Source: Bimastos eiseni (taxonomy: Eukaryota > Annelida > Clitellata > Crassiclitellata > Lumbricidae). From it: DNA of 64,000 bases. The DNA lies in assembly GCA_959347315.1 (NCBI GenBank), contig OY365810.1, positions 5,202,832 to 5,266,831 on the forward strand, given 5' to 3'. The position numbers were made by a program, and so were the translations under genes. The notes below the pieces were generated by a model. The model had not been told where the DNA came from, searched no databases, and worked only from the letters and a program-made list of their open reading frames with translations. Positions 62,321-64,000 of this stretch are shown piece after piece (the stretch's first letter is position 1; every line of letters begins with the position of its first letter).

Positions 62321-63224
62321 CTGTAGAGGAAATCAATTCCTGCAAAGAATCTTCGGAGGTACAACCCTGACTATTGAAACATTTTCACAGACAGAAACTG
62401 TGAGAGCGCCAAAAGCCACATAGCATGTCTTGCGTGGGGTCATACTCCCAACGTGGACGTCGGCGGGTTTCCATCCGACAACGCATTGTGAGCTTTTGCT
62501 TCCATTTTTCCAATTTACATTTTGTTATTGCGCATACTAACCTAATAGTCACTGTAAAACCAAATAATAAATTATGGGTTTAGTAGTTATATAATCGAAG
62601 CTAATCAGAATCCAAATAAACACGGCCGATGTAGGTCCCTAGACTGGATTTGTCCACTAAAGTACGGAGATTCATCCTTCTAAATATCAAGCAAACAATG
62701 CATTGAAACTCCGATCAATAAAATACGTTTTCAGGGAGACACGGATCTCTTGTGAACGGATAATATCATCCAACTCTTCAGAAAGTTTTGATCGATGCGA
62801 CATCACTGCTATTTCTCGATTTTCATGAACAAGCCAATCAAAAACGGATGTGAAATAAATATTCGTCAGGCTTACTCGGAGACTATTATTTACCACGCAC
62901 TGTTCATACCACAGCAATAGTACAGTATAGTAAATTGTCTTGTATGTAATGAAATGTGACAACAGTCGCCTATATCGTTTAATTAGGCATACTTACTTTA
63001 TAACACCTACATCGGTTTATTGAGCGCTTTAATAGGTGTGAAACGACGAATAATTTATTTATTTCATAAGCCATAATTACTTTGCTTTACAGACTTTACT
63101 CTTACATTGTGCTGATCTATAACGACACGATTATCTAACTCGATTTCCAGTAATTGAACTCCGCGATCATTTTAAATTTAATGACAATGGGTCAGATGAC
63201 AGCTTAATCGACTCAAAGACTGAC

Positions 63225-63335
63225 CTGTTTCACAGTTTGAACCAGTGTATCCCGATTCACAGATGCATGCGTATTTGTTTACATCCTCATCACATGTTCC
63301 ATGGACACATGGGTTCGACATGCATTCGACGATTT
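63225..63335 (-). CDS. EGF exon S4 (IVEC type)
   Basis: Residue 21 Lys as in S1; donor GTCAGT, acceptor CTCTATAG. Confidence 0.72.
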
Positions 63336-63958
63336 CTATAGAGTAAAGCAGTAACTGCAAAGAATCTTCGGTAGTATAATCTTGACTATTGAAACAAGGT
63401 CACGGTCATCCTTCTAAATATCAAGCAAACAATGCATTGAAACTCCGATCAATAAAATACGTTTTCAGGGAGACACGGATCTCTTGTGAACGGATAATAT
63501 CATCCAACTCTTAAGAAAGTTTTGATCGTTGCGACATCAGTGCTATTTCTCGATTTTCATGAACAAGCCAATCAATAACGGATGTGAAATATATATTCGT
63601 CAGGCTTACTCGGAGACTATTATTTACCATGCACTGTTCATACCACAGCGATAGTACAGTATAGTATATTGTCTTGTATGTAATGAAATGTGACAACAGT
63701 CGCCTATATCGTTTAATTAGGCATACTTACTTTATAACACCTACATCGGTTTATTGAGCGCTTTAATAGGTGCGAAACGACGAATAATTTATTTATTTCA
63801 TAAGCCATAATTACTTTGCTTTACAGACTTTACTCTTACATTGTGCTGATCTATAACGACACGATTATCTAACTCGATTTCCAGTAATTGAACTCCGCGA
63901 TCATCTTAAATTTAATGACAATGGGTCAGATGACAGCTTAATCGACTCAAAGACTGAC

Positions 63959-64000
63959 CTGTTTCACAGTTTGAACCAGTGTATCCCGATTCACAGATGC
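63959..64000 (-). CDS. EGF exon S5, cut by the window end
   Basis: The donor-side 42 bp ([13 protein letters not shown] region) are present with a GTCAGT donor; the rest lies outside. Confidence 0.7.

Larger units (their letters stand above)
2611..64000 (-). other. Minus-strand multi-exon EGF-repeat gene (internal part; both ends outside the window)
   Basis: Thirty-three complete 111-bp exons lie on the minus strand. Each starts after a YAG acceptor and, except the one at 34344, ends at a GT donor. All are phase 1-1, so any number can be joined or skipped without a frame change. Each encodes a 37-residue EGF module with cysteines at module positions 5, 10, 15, 24, 26 and 35; residue 1 is a codon split across the junction. 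Nearly all have the C1-x-S-x-P-C2 O-glucose consensus (CKSNPC or CMSNPC), and most have an O-GlcNAc-type GYTG between C5 and C6. No signal peptide, membrane segment or non-EGF exon was found, so start, end and identity of the protein are unknown. An extracellular rod of tandem EGFs, as in fibropellin- or Notch-like proteins, is inferred. A non-expressed exon-derived satellite is the alternative, at least for the young arrays. Confidence 0.7.
60230..64000 (-). repeat. Tandem array of 734-bp EGF-exon units, continuing past the window
   Basis: Exon starts at 60415, 61149, 61883, 63225 and 63959 are spaced 734, 734, 1342 and 734. The 1342-bp unit contains 608 bp (about 62056-62663) absent from the others, so the short unit is a deletion derivative. 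Units are near-identical. Confidence 0.9.

Noticed and set aside
36594..64000. CRISPR-like array of repeats
   Set aside because: Periods of 734 and 1046 bp, splice-bounded EGF exons and eukaryotic retroelements rule it out.

Overview
The window looks like a piece of an invertebrate animal genome, probably a marine deuterostome such as an echinoderm or lancelet, though I cannot fix the species. The reasons are spliced EGF exons with phase 1-1 boundaries, CR1/L2-like LINE remnants (one with a 2A-like NPGP motif), a Maverick/Polinton-type integrase fragment, a non-autonomous hAT element and abundant ATT microsatellites. There are no bacterial operons. All splice calls and coordinates were read by eye.

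The backbone is one minus-strand locus made of repeated units of about 0.73-1.05 kb. Each unit carries a single 111-bp exon encoding a 37-residue, six-cysteine EGF module. I count 33 complete exons, one truncated by a LINE, one cut by the window end, and two short remnants. In transcript order (right to left) they fall into three groups. First comes a 734-bp-period array (about 60.2-64.0 kb, motif IVEC). Next is an 18-copy array of 1046/1047-bp period (about 36.6-55.3 kb, motif IDKC). Last are 12 older, diverged copies (33.3-36.6 kb and 2.6-12.8 kb, motif IDEC/INEC/FDEC). All complete exons keep frame and six cysteines, while the introns between the old copies have diverged and taken insertions. 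The calcium-ligand residues typical of cbEGF domains are altered differently in each young array.

Mobile DNA breaks the locus in several places. At 5.8-6.7 kb there is a fragment with a Polinton-type integrase C-terminus. At 9.45-11.86 kb there is a 2.4-kb insertion I cannot identify. From 13.4 to 32.85 kb a single gap between EGF exons holds about 19 kb of nested elements: CR1-like LINEs on both strands, a restriction-like-endonuclease (RLE) retrotransposon with a long intact ORF lying inside ATT repeats, fold-back repeats built from a GGACAATTGCC-like motif, and an L2-like ORF1 split by a 1221-bp hAT element with a perfect 8-bp target duplication. At 55.34-60.23 kb a nearly full-length but inactivated two-ORF LINE sits exactly where the 1046-bp and 734-bp arrays meet.

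The leftmost 1.7 kb contains a GC-rich GCACG/CGTGC island, a degenerate minisatellite and AT-rich DNA without recognisable genes. I saw no tRNA, rRNA or CRISPR array, and no promoter I could defend.
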